Below, one piece after another: positions 12,260 through 23,860 of a stretch of 64,000 nucleotides of DNA. Numbering within the stretch: the first letter of the stretch is position 1; every line of letters starts with the position of its first letter. Source of the DNA: Rhododendron vialii (taxonomy: Eukaryota; Streptophyta; Magnoliopsida; Ericales; Ericaceae); NCBI RefSeq assembly GCF_030253575.1, contig NC_080569.1, forward strand, positions 2,624,001-2,688,000, in the 5' to 3' direction. The translations under genes were made by a program, and so were the position numbers. The notes under the pieces were generated by a model, which was given only the letters and a program-made list of their open reading frames with translations, was not told the DNA's origin and did no database searches.

Positions 12260-12984
12260 GGCCCCGATGGATGAGGGATACGGAAGGAGGATAATTTAAA
12301 GTGGGATGAGGACTGATTTGACATTTATGGCATGGTTCGACTGCCCATTTCTGTGGGTGTTAACTCATCCCCTTCCGATTTAATTGAGAGATGCTACATA
12401 CACTACATAGTTACACGTGGATTTAATATCCGCGTGGAAGGTTTTGGGGCATAAATTATGGATGAGTTTCGACCAGGGCATAAATAACTCTCTCCGTCTC
12501 TCTCTTTTTCTTTTTTTGTCTTTTTTTGATATTTGTGTTAGTTTTCAATCGCTTATATTTGTCAATAAAAATTTCAAAAAATATGCAATATAGATTTTGT
12601 TTGATAGTTTTCGATTAAATACTATAATTCAAAGTTCTTAAAATTAGGAAAAACATTATAGATTTGGAGCTATACACATTTAAAGAATGACACGAAAAAT
12701 GAAAAAAGGACAAAGAAAATGGGACGGAGAGAGTATCCCTGTTAATACCCCCTCCCCCTCCATTTCAACTACAAAACATTATTATTCTCTCATTTTATTC
12801 TTCATCTAAACCAAGTACTATTTTATCCCTTTTTTTAATAACTCATCCAAATCAACTACTTTTTTATCCATCCTTCATAAAAATTACATCAATTTGGGCT
12901 CACCCATCATAAATAATACCCGCTACTATCTTTTCATCTCCGTAAATAATATCCCCAAAACTTATCCCGCATCCAATCGGGCCC
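12260..12984. mobile_element. Tourist-like (PIF/Harbinger) MITE
   Basis: It begins GGCCCCGATGGATGAGGGAT and ends with the near inverse ATCCCGCATCCAATCGGGCCC. TAA lies immediately outside both ends, matching Harbinger target duplications. A second MITE (12488-12733) appears nested inside it. Confidence 0.75.
12488..12733. mobile_element. Stowaway-like MITE nested in Tourist-like MITE
   Basis: The ends CTCTCTCCGTC and GACGGAGAGAG match the CTCCCTCCGTCCC-type inverted repeats of plant Tc1/mariner (Stowaway-like) MITEs. The interior shares CAATCGCTTATAT and AAAAATATGCA words with the copy at 27.1 kb. TA follows the right end; the left TA is degraded. Confidence 0.6.
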
Positions 12985-14180
12985 TAAGTGTGAGTAATGA
13001 AAGTAATACTACTACTATTCTTCTACTTTGCCGCTGCCCATGTGTTTGCCTCTAAGCTAGAGTGAGGGACAAAAATGCCTACCCGGAACAAATACTGAGT
13101 GCAACGGTAACGTTTCGATCAAAGGAAAATTCAATATCAACGAGTACTCTATATACGGATCAAAAAAAAAACGAGTACTCTATATAGAAGATTTCAAGAG
13201 ATTCAAGCTAGCTTGAGATGCTCGGATAGCATTAATTAGGAGAATTTAATGAAGATTTAATGTACACTGTAGTCGGCAATTGCCTAGGTGAGTTGATATG
13301 TGGAATTACCCTCTTACCCTCCTCCAAAGCAAATGTATATGATGTAATTGTGTTTTGTGCTGGTTTGGGTGTTCTTTTGCTTTCATTCAACTATATATTT
13401 GTTCCAAGTTTCCTTTTCCTTTATTTTCTTTTATGGTTCTTCGGCACATGATTTGCTAGTTCATGGGTGTCAACTTAATCATGATGCATATTCTTAGTTA
13501 CAATGCTGAAATTCAAGACCCTCTTGGCCATTATCGAGTTTACAATCAGATGAGAGACAAGATCAAAGCTAATTTAAGCTTCCCTAGGGCGTCCAACATT
13601 GTTACTTACGCTTAATACTCCTAAACAAGAAACTCGAAGTTTTTCCGGAATATAGCTGGTAACTCCGCCTTGTGCCCGCTCGATGGCTTAAGTCATTTTG
13701 CCCATCGTTTTATGTTAAGTCCTCAAAATAAATTACTACCAGTTGGCACATTCGCATCGCGACTTTCTCGGATAACACACGGGTACATAAGTACGTACGT
13801 CTCGAAAACGACTGATAACTTGCCAAGTTATAATTGGTCAAAATCATCGAAGAATATTTTAGCAAAAAGACAATGGATGCCATGAACTAAAAATTGGGTT
13901 CTCCTCATGCTACAAACTGAGTCCGTCAAGAGTACTGCTCCAGAGATGCCGTACAACAACATTCCATTAATAAGAATCATGAAATGGAAAGACACTACAG
14001 AGAGAAAGAACTAGCTAGGTACACTGGACCATGTCCATTAACCATATTAACTACCATTTACGTACACCAAAATGAAAGCATAAACCCCATAACAATACTC
14101 ATTCTCGTAGAGAGAGAAAGCTAGAGGAGAGAGAGAGAGAGAGAGAGATAAATAGGCTTTCCAACTTCCCCAATCAGGGC
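12985..14180. other. spacer downstream of FAF
   Basis: I see no gene. The 63-codon + frame at 13260-13451 is hydrophobic but has no family resemblance and no supporting splice structure. A short GA run at 14128-14148 lies just beyond the FAF stop codon, probably in its 3' untranslated region. Confidence 0.4.
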
Positions 14181-15065
14181 TCAAGAAATGGCCACCCAAA
14201 ATTGCCCCCAGATTGACATCCCTTTGTTGTTGTTCCCACCCCCACTTTCCTTGCACCTACTTGGCCTGCAACAGGGTAACTCTACTATATTTGCGATCTC
14301 ACCCTCAACATTCCCATTATCCCCTCCCATACCCTCATCCCACTTATCATCATCATAATCACCCTCTTCACCTTCATCATCACCATCATCATTATCATCA
14401 TCATCGCCGTTGTCGTCGTCATCATCATAAACTTCCTCGTTGTGACAATTTCCAGTACTGTCCTTCAACAAGCGAAGCCTCAGCCTCCCGTCGCCACGTT
14501 CCGCTTGAAAGTAACCGTTACATGAAGTTACGGTAGCCGCTTCTATAACCAACCGGCCCCCCTCCCGGTGGGGCCTCACTCTGACGCCGTCCGAGCCGCT
14601 AATCGAAGTCAGGGGCGGAGGAAAATTCCCACCGCCCTGACTCAGTTTCCTACCCAACTCTCGCGATTTCGAAGGCGGGATTGGGTAGGACTTGGCCATG
14701 TTCAAAGAGAGTTCGTCGCTGCTTTCGCTAATGTCACTCCCGGTTTCGCTTCCCAGCCCTTCGGTACACATTTCCAAGCTTTTCTTGCTGAGAGCGGAGG
14801 AAGAGCGCTTGGCAAGAGGGTGGATATAGACTTTTTCAGTCTCGGTTACTTGTTTGGGGTTTTGAGGAGTGTTTGTTAGAGCTTTTATGAAACTCCAACC
14901 ACCCGATTCGCCATTTTTTTTGTTGTCATTTTCTTCTTCATGATTTTGACGATTCTCTTGGCGAGAGTTTGATTTGGGTGGAGCCAACTTCGGCCTCAGA
15001 GTGCGTGGTTCGATGAGTCGTGGCTCGAGGCATGATTGCAGCCCCTGACACACGATTGACGTCAT
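14181..15065 (-). CDS. FAF: FANTASTIC FOUR (FAF) family protein
   Basis: An intronless 294-residue protein. FAF proteins are plant-specific regulators which in Arabidopsis influence shoot meristem size through the WUSCHEL-CLAVATA circuit. The family signature lies at about residues 146-199: FPPPLTSIS, then VRPHREGGRLVIEAATV and NGYFQAERGDGRLRLRL. A second conserved patch, SYPIPPSKSRELGRKL, is at about 126-141. An acidic Asp/Glu run (about 210-243) follows the domain, as in known members, and is encoded by a GAY-type triplet repeat. The start is the first Met of the frame, 240 bases downstream of a TATA box. Family membership is clear; which Arabidopsis paralogue is closest is not decided, and the gene's place in the syntenic block suggests it is co-orthologous to several. 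Confidence 0.93.
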   Translation of the reverse strand: MTSIVCQGLQSCLEPRLIEPRTLRPKLAPPKSNSRQENRQNHEEENDNKKNGESGGWSFIKALTNTPQNPKQVTETEKVYIHPLAKRSSSALSKKSLEMCTEGLGSETGSDISESSDELSLNMAKSYPIPPSKSRELGRKLSQGGGNFPPPLTSISGSDGVRVRPHREGGRLVIEAATVTSCNGYFQAERGDGRLRLRLLKDSTGNCHNEEVYDDDDDNGDDDDNDDGDDEGEEGDYDDDKWDEGMGGDNGNVEGEIANIVELPCCRPSRCKESGGGNNNKGMSIWGQFWVAIS

Positions 15066-15307
15066 TTCTTTGTATGTGAGTTTTTTAGATGTGAAGGAAA
15101 CAGAGAGACACAGGGGAGAAACAGAGGAAATGGCCAGTTCTACTCTGAAATGCTGGAATTCTGAAGTCTGAAGAGATTGTTAGTGAGAGATGAGGTTTTA
15201 AGTGAAGCACACGTTGTGGTTTGTGAGGAAATTTCAAGAGAGAGAGAGAGAGAGAGGTGGTAATGGAGAGGAGAACATGGAGAGAGAAGTGGAAGGGGTG
15301 GAGGTGA

Positions 15308-15314
15308 ATTTATA
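15308..15314 (-). promoter_or_regulatory. TATA box of FAF gene
   Basis: TATAAAT on the minus strand, about 245 bases upstream of the FAF start codon. The expected start of transcription near 15280 would give a leader of about 215 bases containing the GA/CT run at 15237-15256. Assigned by position and motif only. Confidence 0.5.
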
Positions 15315-15510
15315 GGGTGCAAGAAACCTGGAAAAGGGGAAATTATTGCAGCATTAGCTAGCTCCCACAAAATAGTACCCGCACCCACCGCAAAACGCCG
15401 TCGCAATAGTGATAAATTATCCTAGTGTACAAAACAATTGCATCCAATCCAAGTAGACGTTACCGACAAAACTGGCCCGTTTACTTCCTTTTTTGTTTTA
15501 ACATTTAAGA

Positions 15511-15660
15511 CAATCAAGAGTGTCCAGGCCAGTTTACGCGTATATTGACTATTTTTCTCCTCAGTTTGATCAAAGACATGTTATTCCCACCGGAACTAAA
15601 AAATTCACTAAAAATTGTCAAATTTCAAATTCAAAACGTCTAGATTTATGCAACTCATTT
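15511..15660 (-). mobile_element. tRNA-type SINE remnant
   Basis: Minus-strand similarity to the SINE 3' region: CGCGTAAACTGGCC followed by a TGGACAC-like end. It lies just upstream of the FAF promoter. Diverged. Confidence 0.4.
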
Positions 15661-16261
15661 ATGTTGTCACTTAAATACCCTCAGAGTTCGGTTTACTTTT
15701 GCATGACCGGAGCAATAGTAAAGTTCAATAACAGTGATGAGAACCTCCTTCATTTTAGATCAAAAACATTATGTTTCTCTGTAAATTTTTGGGTGCTCAG
15801 CGGGTAGGTTTGAGCTGGGATCCTTTTGGATCCTCTACTACTGAATTACGGACGCGATTCTCATATCGGCACACAGTGTAAGTTTGCTTCGGCAAGGTGT
15901 CCTTGAATCTGTAACCTGTGTGTTTTTTGCAGTAATTCGTGTCTTGAATTTTGTAGTTTTTGTTTATTCTTATATTTTGTGATGAAATCTTTTGCGTTTG
16001 GGTATTGGAATGAAATGCGTGACTGTTGATAAAAAAAACCCTGGAGTATTTTACCGGAAAATTCGGCCTCGTTAGATTTGTCCATTAATCTTCTAAACTT
16101 TACTTCGGACAATTAAACAGGTTAAACTTTACTATTTTGCCACTTGAATCGTTCAGCCTATACCCCTCCACGGCTCCACATGGAGTATAATGACCAAAAA
16201 GAAACAAAAAAGCGATAGAACAAAAAAGTTAGTACTACTAAAGTTGTATGAAAAAGGTTTT

Positions 16262-16450
16262 TGTAGGACAGGATGTCGGGGTCAATTTGTGTGCATCTTG
16301 ATTAATTTCGGAACCTTGAAGTTAACGAGCGAACAAACCTTCTAATAGCCCCAAAGTTTGAAATGTTTGGGCTCCGTGAAATTTAAACATGCGACATCGT
16401 GGAGGACAAACACTTATTGTTTTTCTTATACTCACTTGGCCAAATCCGTC
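16262..16450 (-). mobile_element. tRNA-type SINE remnant
   Basis: The minus strand reads AATTAATCAAGATGCACACAA and then a TTGACCCC-like end, matching the 3' region of the same SINE family. Heavily diverged. Confidence 0.35.
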
Positions 16451-17039
16451 GAGTTAAGTTATAAAGGGGTAACCCAGAAACGCTACCAACTATAGATAAA
16501 ATAAATAGGTTATTGCAAATTCTTTTTGGGATTTTTTTTTTGTCACTCTTTGTAATTGTTGTTTTGAAAGTAAGCTAGCTTGTAGTGTTTTCCAGCATAG
16601 CTTAATCTGATTGATTAATTTTGGAATTCGACAGAATGATCACGTGGAGGGCTTTCCACAACCATTTTGTTGGCTTCCAAATGTGTGCCAACATTAGTGA
16701 GCAGAAACAGCGGATCTCCTTAGTTGATTGTGGTTGGCTTTGCTTCAACCAATTTGTGTTTTGCATTATCTTACAATGTCCTAGGGTCAAAACCTAAGTT
16801 GATCTGCTAGAAATACAATTGACCGTCAAAGCGTAGCTACAACTTTAATACTTGGCAAATTAACAAATTAAGAATTAAACGTACTAATGTTAGGCTTACA
16901 AAGCTTGAGCAACAATGGAAGAAAATCCTAGAGAGAAGGGAGAGCTAAAGGATAAAGTGAGAGAGTGTCCTATACATATAATCTCTCTCTCCTACAAAAT
17001 ATCTCAAAAATATTCTATAAGTAGAAACTTTTCATTAAT

Positions 17040-17560
17040 AAAAAATTGAAAAGGCAGCAAAAACTGGACAAAGGGCTTTGGTATCGATACCCCAAAAATG
17101 TGGTATCAATACCCACAGATCTGTTCAACTCTAGGGATAGCAGGTATCGATACCTATATTTCGAGATATCGATACCTCTGTTGCAAATTTACAGGTCTTG
17201 TCAGCTTGCTTCACAAGGCCTTTGACGGCTTCGGGGGCCTTCCTATTCTTCTTTGCTTGATCCTTGGAACTTGATGGAGGAGTGCCATATGGACTTGGCC
17301 TCTCGGATGCCCTCGAGACCTTTTCTTGACACACTTTCTTTGCTTCTTTAGCCTTGACTCGCTCTTTTGGTACTTGACTCTCCGCACATCCCCCGAGGCT
17401 TCTTGTTATGGCTTTGAGTCTAGGTGGCGATGAGACACATGCTCTCGGGTACTTGGACACTTGGAGCTTACCATTGGCGTCAAAACACGCCTTATTTGCA
17501 CGTTTCACCTGAAACATCCTCAAACAAACCTTATGTGCAATTCTATTCAAAACAAGCACT
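17040..17560 (-). other. ATCGATACC-rich region with 142-codon frame
   Basis: An open frame (17131-17559, minus) encodes a Lys/Ser/Pro-rich polypeptide with no domain I recognise. Just beside it the words GTATCGATACC and GGTATCAATACC recur four or five times within 120 bases. Such text is typical of the non-coding parts of plant retrotransposons, so I read this as probable transposon-derived sequence, not a host gene. Confidence 0.3.
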
Positions 17561-17710
17561 TGAGTATAAAAAATAAAATAAAAACCAAAACATAAAAGAG
17601 GACTAAAATACCAAGATTATGCAATATTGGGTGTTTATCACACCTCTACTTGCATTCCACAGAAACATAAATGATTAGCACTTTGAAAACAAGATACAGG
17701 TCGATCTGGG

Positions 17711-17880
17711 GCTAGGGGTGTCTGCCATAGCTCCTAAAGTTTCATATTCGATTCTTCTTGCTAACAACTCTTAAAACCACTTCGCCCCCGTGCGTAAGCG
17801 TGTATGTAACAGTTAGGGGAATGACTTTAAGAAATAGTCTGAGGAGCGCACAAGTTAACCTGGGACAGGCATTACCAAAA
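17711..17880 (+). mobile_element. tRNA-type SINE remnant
   Basis: It contains TAGTCTGAGGAGCGCACAAG followed by TTAACCTGGGACAGGCA, a diverged version of the SINE 3' end, and upstream a TTCGATTCTT-like box B. Orientation +. Confidence 0.45.
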
Positions 17881-17979
17881 CATAAAAGATAAAAGCCAGT
17901 TGTGTCGAACATCTGTGCAGTTTTGACTTCGAGCTGATTGATCAAATCGATGCCGCTAGCAGTCATCTAACCGAGCTGT

Positions 17980-18243
17980 GCTACGTGCACAGCGGCCTTT
18001 TTCTCCCGCCTCGGGTCACGCAAAAATGATCGGAACCGTTCATTTTGTTCAAAATATGTTGTGGCCTAAATTCTGAAGTGATTTTGGGTGTTTTGTTAAC
18101 GCCTCTAACGATATCGAACGAAGCTCATTTTTTACAGAGACCTTAAACAACATATTTTGAACAAAATGAGCGATTTCGATCATCTTTGTGCTACCAAAGG
18201 CGGGAGAAAACGGGATCTGTGCACAGCATGCTGTGCACGTAGC
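17980..18243. mobile_element. foldback MITE, relative of the 57.2-kb element
   Basis: The ends are GCTACGTGCACAGC and its inverse GCTGTGCACGTAGC, with the right end carrying a GTGCACAGCATGCTGTGCAC palindrome. Inner arms share CTCCCGCCTCGGGTC and TCATTTTGTTCAAAATA with the element at 57219-57609, so the two belong to one family. The arms here are more diverged. Confidence 0.75.
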
Positions 18244-18937
18244 TTTTCTGCATCTAACCCACCCACCAACTAATACCACATCTCTGGCGGGAAAAAAAGA
18301 AAAAAAAAAACCCCTGTTTGAATCATGTATTTTATTACGAACCTTTTTAATTATTTGGCTTTTGGTTCTTATTTTTAGTTACTTTAAAGTGTTGGCTTCG
18401 GTACTAAGCAAAAATTAAAAAAAAATCCATCATAAAATCTCATAAAAAGTTTTTTTTTTTTTTTAAAACTCAATAATAATGGAAAAGTATTTACACAAAC
18501 TTTGTGTAAAAGCTACAAAAGCTGATAAAAAGTTGATTAGCATTAGCTGATATCATAATTATATATGAAATTAGATACATTTGAAATTCACTTAATTTTC
18601 AATGACTACTTTTAAACCCGACCAACTTGATGATAAAGGATCCATTACCACAGACATAAATAAAGTTTAAAAAAAAAAGCAGTAACACACGACCAACCTT
18701 TTTCCCTTTGGGGAGGAGATTCTTCCTCTTAATAATTTTAATGATAACCCTACTTTATTACTACTAATATATTCCATTATTGCTTCAGTCTTGCTGTTTA
18801 TAGGTAAAGGAAAAAAAAATAAAAAAGAAACCTACATCTCTCTCTGCTTTTGGGGAATAGGCCTTTCCTGTTGGTCAATCTTTTTGGCCCAAGCAATGAA
18901 AACACAATCGTACGACACGTTTTGGGAAATTTTAATC

Positions 18938-19115
18938 ACCGGACATCCGGCCAGCTTCTGCGTAGCTCGATTAATTCTGATGTTAACAGCCGGCAAACCT
19001 CCGATACTGGCCCTAAGTAATGAAATATTTGGCCTATTGTGGCCCCAATTTGAACTTGCGATCTCTTGATGCGAACTCTTTAGTTGCTTTCTCATACCCA
19101 CTTAGCCAAACGTTT
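18938..19115 (-). mobile_element. tRNA-type SINE remnant
   Basis: The minus strand reads TTAATCGAGCTACGCAGAAG then CTGGCCGGATGTCCGG, matching the SINE 3' end. Further upstream on minus, GGCTAAGTGGGTATGAGA and GATCGCAAGTTCAAATTG resemble the box A and box B areas. Confidence 0.5.
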
Positions 19116-19539
19116 TGGAGAGTCATGTGAGATCAAAACTTGCAAAAGCACAACCCCAATAATATACCTCTTTTGATTTCTCTTTCGGTTGTTAAATACT
19201 CCAGTACCATTTTTTTTTTAGGGTTTACAGTGTTAATTTAAGAGAAAAAGAGTTAGGGTTGTGACGTCAGACAAAGAGAGATTCCCATTATATTAAAAAG
19301 TATAGAAAGATGATGTTCCAGTACTGCAAAGTTGACGTGGCTGTTAAGAGAATCTGCCATGTGGTTGGAATTGCTCTGTCAGATCGTAATTCGTTGGAAT
19401 TGCTCTGCCACACATATTGTAGAAAGTTTTTTCTTCATTATTCTTATTCTCACAGTAGTATATATACCTACTATACATACCAATTCGATCCGTGAACACC
19501 CCTAACGCAAAGAGCAAATTCTCGCTTAACTCCAAGGAG

Positions 19540-19745
19540 TTGGCCAACGATCAAGGCCTGAGAGTTAAGAGTTTGTTCTCTCCTAAGATTTTTGGTTCGA
19601 AACCTCTCAAGTGGTATCAACTCCTTCAGGGTCGTCCATCTAGAGCTTTGTTCTGTCTTTAACTGAGACCTCACAAGTGAACGGTGAAATTGATTCCTAA
19701 AAATAGTTGAGATGCACATAAACTGGCCCGAGTTTTTTATTAGAG
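19540..19745 (+). mobile_element. tRNA-type SINE copy
   Basis: A box-A-like AGTTGGCCAACGATCAAGG, a box-B-like TTTGGTTCGAAACCTC, then AGTTGAGATGCACATAAAC followed by TGGCCCGAG make up a fairly complete + strand copy. The poly-A tail is not preserved. Confidence 0.55.
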
Positions 19746-21474
19746 TTCTCCCTCTCTCTCACTCTCTCGAGTTGGCATTGTCAAATGGTGATAATATACA
19801 CTAGTAAGGAGTAATGGACCTACTCCTACTTTTTACTTTGGAAGGAAAAAATGCTACTGGACTGCAACAGAAGTGGTCTCACACAATTGCATCAGAAACC
19901 CATGTGGGTGTACTACTCCAGAAGATGACCTCCAAAAGTGTATTACTATTTCATTGGCTTCACAAAGCACGAAGTTTTGCCTTAATTGGCAACCTCTCTC
20001 TCTCTCTCTCTCATAAGTACCTTTCTGTTGGTGCATGTGGTTGTTCACAACATATATCAATTATTAAAACTTTTTCTTCACAAAAGGAAGGTTGAGATAA
20101 GCACATCCTAATGTAAAATATATGCATGGAGACAATATATACGGCTACTGGCTAGTGCAGCCAATTGATGTCTGGGGAATGAATCGCACGACCGAAGAAT
20201 AAAACAAGAAGGAATTGCGTGCAGTACTGAACTTTGTGCATACTTGGGAAAAGATAGATTCCTAGTTTTGTTACATTCATGTATTCCTTTGTCTCCAATT
20301 CAATATCCTTGGTTTGTTTAGTCTGACATAGATAATTGATGAGGAATAATTAGGAGTGTGGCCCACCGTAACTTTGAAGAAAAAAGGTTAGTTTAGGTAA
20401 ATTCACACAGTCAAATAAATGCAGTGCGTGATCATGTGGATATTGTTTCGGGAGCTAGGAATTTGCGTTCTATGAGAGTTGTTGCTCTTTGGCGACATAG
20501 AGATGGGTGGAGGATAGTGATCATTTGGCCATTTTACATTCTAGTAAGCGGAAATGGATGTGCTTGGTCTACCAAAACTCTCATTGTGATAATGACAAGA
20601 CCCTTCACACTTACGCTCGAGCTAAGCGCAAACGAGATCGGGTTATAGAGGATAGTTGTCACGACCCTCACGTATTTCGTGTTCCTTATCTCCGAGCTAG
20701 CTATCCATTGATTATTTTCACTGCTTGTGCTTTTTAGTTTGTCTGATTGCAGGTGATATTGATGGTGAGCTTTGTTATGGCAACAAATTATGGTTTGTGT
20801 GGTGTCATGAGTGAGCTTTTTTTTGGCTTGTGGCTCAATTGTTGTGTTGGGTCTTGTTATACGTCGGGTCTTTTCATTTTGCTTTTGGTCTTGTATTGGA
20901 TGCTAAGTGATTATGGTTGTACTGACTTCATATTATATATAAATGGAATTATATTGTTCGTCAAAAAAAGAGAGGATAGTTTTACTTCTTGGGAAAGAAA
21001 AAAAAAAACCGATGTCGCGACTACGAAATGAGTCGCACAGCTCATTTGGGCTTTGCTTAGCTAGGCGAAATGGTGAAGCAAATTATGGGTTTACTTCACG
21101 TGAAGTAGGCGATATGGTGAAGTGGTAACTAGTTATATGCAAATGGACACAATTTTCGTCAAAGATTTTCTGGACTTTGATTATATTTTTGTTTGTTATC
21201 TTAGTAAAAAAAATAGATCACAGATCTCTTTTATGAATGGAAAGCTTTCTAGATTTAGCTGTTACAGACCCATTCTCTAATCTTATCTGATTGGTCTTCT
21301 TGATATCTTGCATATTTATAAGCACAACGTACATTCATGGTTGGAAATCTGGCAAGCAACTGGATCACTTTTAATTAATAACAACCACTCTCATTTCATT
21401 TGACTGTGTTTAATTCAGTGCAGAGAATATGGACAAAAAGTGTTGGGAGTTTGTCTGATGTATCGATCCGTCAC
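19746..21474. other. gene-free spacer
   Basis: No gene is supported. Overlapping short frames at 20424-20737 are rich in charged residues and may be a decayed coding fragment of a transposon, but I recognise no domain. The rest is AT-rich with a short (CT)n run at 19998-20012. Confidence 0.35.
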
Positions 21475-21725
21475 TGCATGCTCAAGGTCCAATTTGTATG
21501 GGAGTAACGGCAAAGAGTCTACCACATTACTTGGGCCCAATTTACACTGAATGACCCATATCCATTTAAAAGGCTAGGCCTTATAAGTGGTAAGTTTTCC
21601 AATTACATATTAAAGTCCAACTTTTTTTTCTGTTTATCCGATGTGGGAATGTTCACACATGGTCTAACAAATCTCCCCCTCATGTGTGAACCAAACATCG
21701 GGCTTTAATTTCTCTCTGCATCCAA

Positions 21726-22163
21726 GCTTCCCCTTGAAGCTGATCTACAACTCTCAACTCTATCTCCCGAACTGGGCTTATTCTGCACCCAGTCCATCGA
21801 TTCAGAGTCATCTCAATTGGGAGCCAATGTGCCTAGTCACCAGCACTATGCTCCCCGACGAGAACTACATTGCGAGCCAATGTGCTCATTAATTCGACAG
21901 CGAGCCAATGTGCTCATTAATTCGACAGCATCATGCTCCCCGACGTGTCAACTCCATAGCTTCCCCTTGAAGCTGATCTACAACTCTCAACTCTATCTCC
22001 CGAACTGGGCTTATTCTGCACCCAGTCCATCGATTCAGAGTCATCTCAATTGGGAGCCAACATGCCTAGTCACCAGCACTATGCTCCCCGACGAGAACTC
22101 CATTGAGAGCCAATGTGCTCATTAATTCGACAGCATCATGCTCCTCGACGTGTCAACTCCATC
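21726..22163 (+). repeat. tandem duplication, about 205-233 bp units
   Basis: A unit starting GCTTCCCCTTGAAGCTGATC occurs at 21726-21958 and again at 21959-22163. The first copy additionally doubles a 28-bp piece (GCGAGCCAATGTGCTC...). It sits inside the direct-repeat-bounded element. Confidence 0.9.
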
Positions 22164-22242
22164 AATAACTTGGATATTTCCAACCACTGCGTGCACAAAG
22201 CCATCAATAACTTGGATATTTCCAACCACTGCGTGCACAAAG
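22159..22242 (+). repeat. 42-bp tandem duplication
   Basis: Two identical 42-bp units beginning CCATCAATAACTTGGATATT occupy 22159-22200 and 22201-22242. The second unit runs into the right direct repeat of the surrounding element. Confidence 0.95.
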
Positions 22243-22427
22243 CCCAATTTGTATAGGAGTAACGACAAAGAGTCCACCCCATTACTTGGGCCCAATATAC
22301 ATTAAATGACTCATATCCACTTAAAATGATAAGCCTTATAAGTAGTGAGTCTTCCAATTATATATTAAGGTCCAACTCTTTTTCTGTTTATCCGATGTGG
22401 GACTCAACGTTCACACATGTTCTAACA

Positions 22428-23860
22428 AAAAGAAATCAAAGTTGGTGTCGTTTCGATCTTCACATATTGTGTGTTACGAGTGGCGTCTCGAATTTAATCG
22501 GAATCCATCCGACCAAATAGCTAGGTTCGACCCGGTCGTCTATTTTCTCGATCTCTTCTTTTTTTGGAGGGAGTTTCGATTTATCAAACAGAGTTTTCCT
22601 ACCCAAGTACAAAGATTATCTCGTCTTTACGGTAACAGGATTACGACAATTGTTAGCTTATTTTTTTTATTCATAGTGAATTTCACATACCAATTTTCGT
22701 TCATGTTTATAAACTTGTATGCATAGAAGGACAAGACGAAAAAAGATGGCAATCTAAATGTGATTCCAAGGACAAAAGCCTAGCTAGTCTGCTAGCAAGG
22801 ATGCCAAGAAAATTTGTCCCCCTAGTAACACACTCTCTCCAAACCCTAACCATCAATATTGCCTTCACAATCCTTTCTTTGATTCTTTTGCTTTTGTTTG
22901 GCCAACCACAGACCTTGTGAATTTTAAAAGTAGCACTGCTTGTCTTCTTAATCATTTTTCTGTTGAATCCCAAGATTGTGTTTGGATCATACGCAAGTAG
23001 ATTTATCACAAAAAAAGAAAAACCAATCGAGAAACCGAAATTACGAAATAAAATTTCCTACTCCGTCGTTGTCTTCTTGTCCTCTCTTTTAGTACTTTTC
23101 TCCATAAATTTCTTCGCAAATTCATGATCCAGACACCGTCTAAAGTTAGGTCAAAATCTGTCTCCTTGCAACACGTGTAATTAAAAGTACTACTAATAAC
23201 TAGCACCATAGCCCTTCGGTAAAGATAAGGGAATCCATAGTGGCTGAAACGAGCATACAAAAAGCAATGTATACCTTTTGACCATTTTCTGGAGTTGCAT
23301 ATTTTGCTCCAAGGTTGGTGCTTTCTTTTATAACTTGGAAAACGATGGGAAAAGGTTACTTACGTAAACCCTAATTCCATAGTTGATTAATTAACCAATG
23401 CAGACTCAAAATTAAAGCATTGTGCCAAAGACACAAACTTTGGGAATGATGCATAACATGATGTCAGCGTCCAACATTTTACTATTGTTTATTTTGTCCT
23501 AAAGCTACTTATAAGTAGCGCACAGAACCCCATAAGATTAGCTAATAGGCGGGCGTCCCTTCGGGGACATCCGATAAAATTGGAACGATATAGAGCTAAT
23601 AGGTGGGCGGTTAGGTGGGCAACCTCGTAACATTTACCATCACTCCAAACGAGTCAAGGAAATGCAGAATTTGAGGGCTCCCCGTTTTTGAACAAGAACG
23701 ATATATAGCCAATATTCTCAACTAACTACAAATACACAAGCACAAGTACTAAACACACTGATCAAATATAATGAGAACAATGCCATTACAACATCAAACC
23801 TCACTTCTGCATCCGTCTCAAAAGGACGGGTGTCCGGAACAAAATTCCTTATCTCGCATG
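22428..23860. other. spacer between repeat element and FZL 3' end
   Basis: I see no gene. Short frames on both strands have no recognisable family. The last few hundred bases before 23860 should include the FZL 3' untranslated region. Confidence 0.4.

Larger units (their letters stand above)
21475..22427. mobile_element. direct-repeat-bounded, TRIM/LTR-like element
   Basis: Two similar direct repeats of about 195 bp (21475-21669 and 22230-22427) begin TGC(A/G)TG(C/A)(T/A)CAA and end TCTAACA. Both contain TTACTTGGGCCCAAT and TTATCCGATGTGGGA, words common near the 3' ends of plant LTRs. Between them lies 560 bp with no coding capacity, made mostly of internal tandem duplications. It looks like a decayed, non-coding LTR-type relic. 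I found no primer-binding site or convincing target duplication, so the LTR assignment is tentative. Confidence 0.5.

Noticed and set aside
20424-20737. A small host gene with overlapping frames of 74-76 codons
   Set aside because: No recognisable domain, and overlapping alternative frames look equally good; at most a decayed transposon fragment.
21726-22242. A CRISPR-like or satellite array
   Set aside because: Eukaryotic setting; only two copies of each unit, of unequal length, with no regular spacers.
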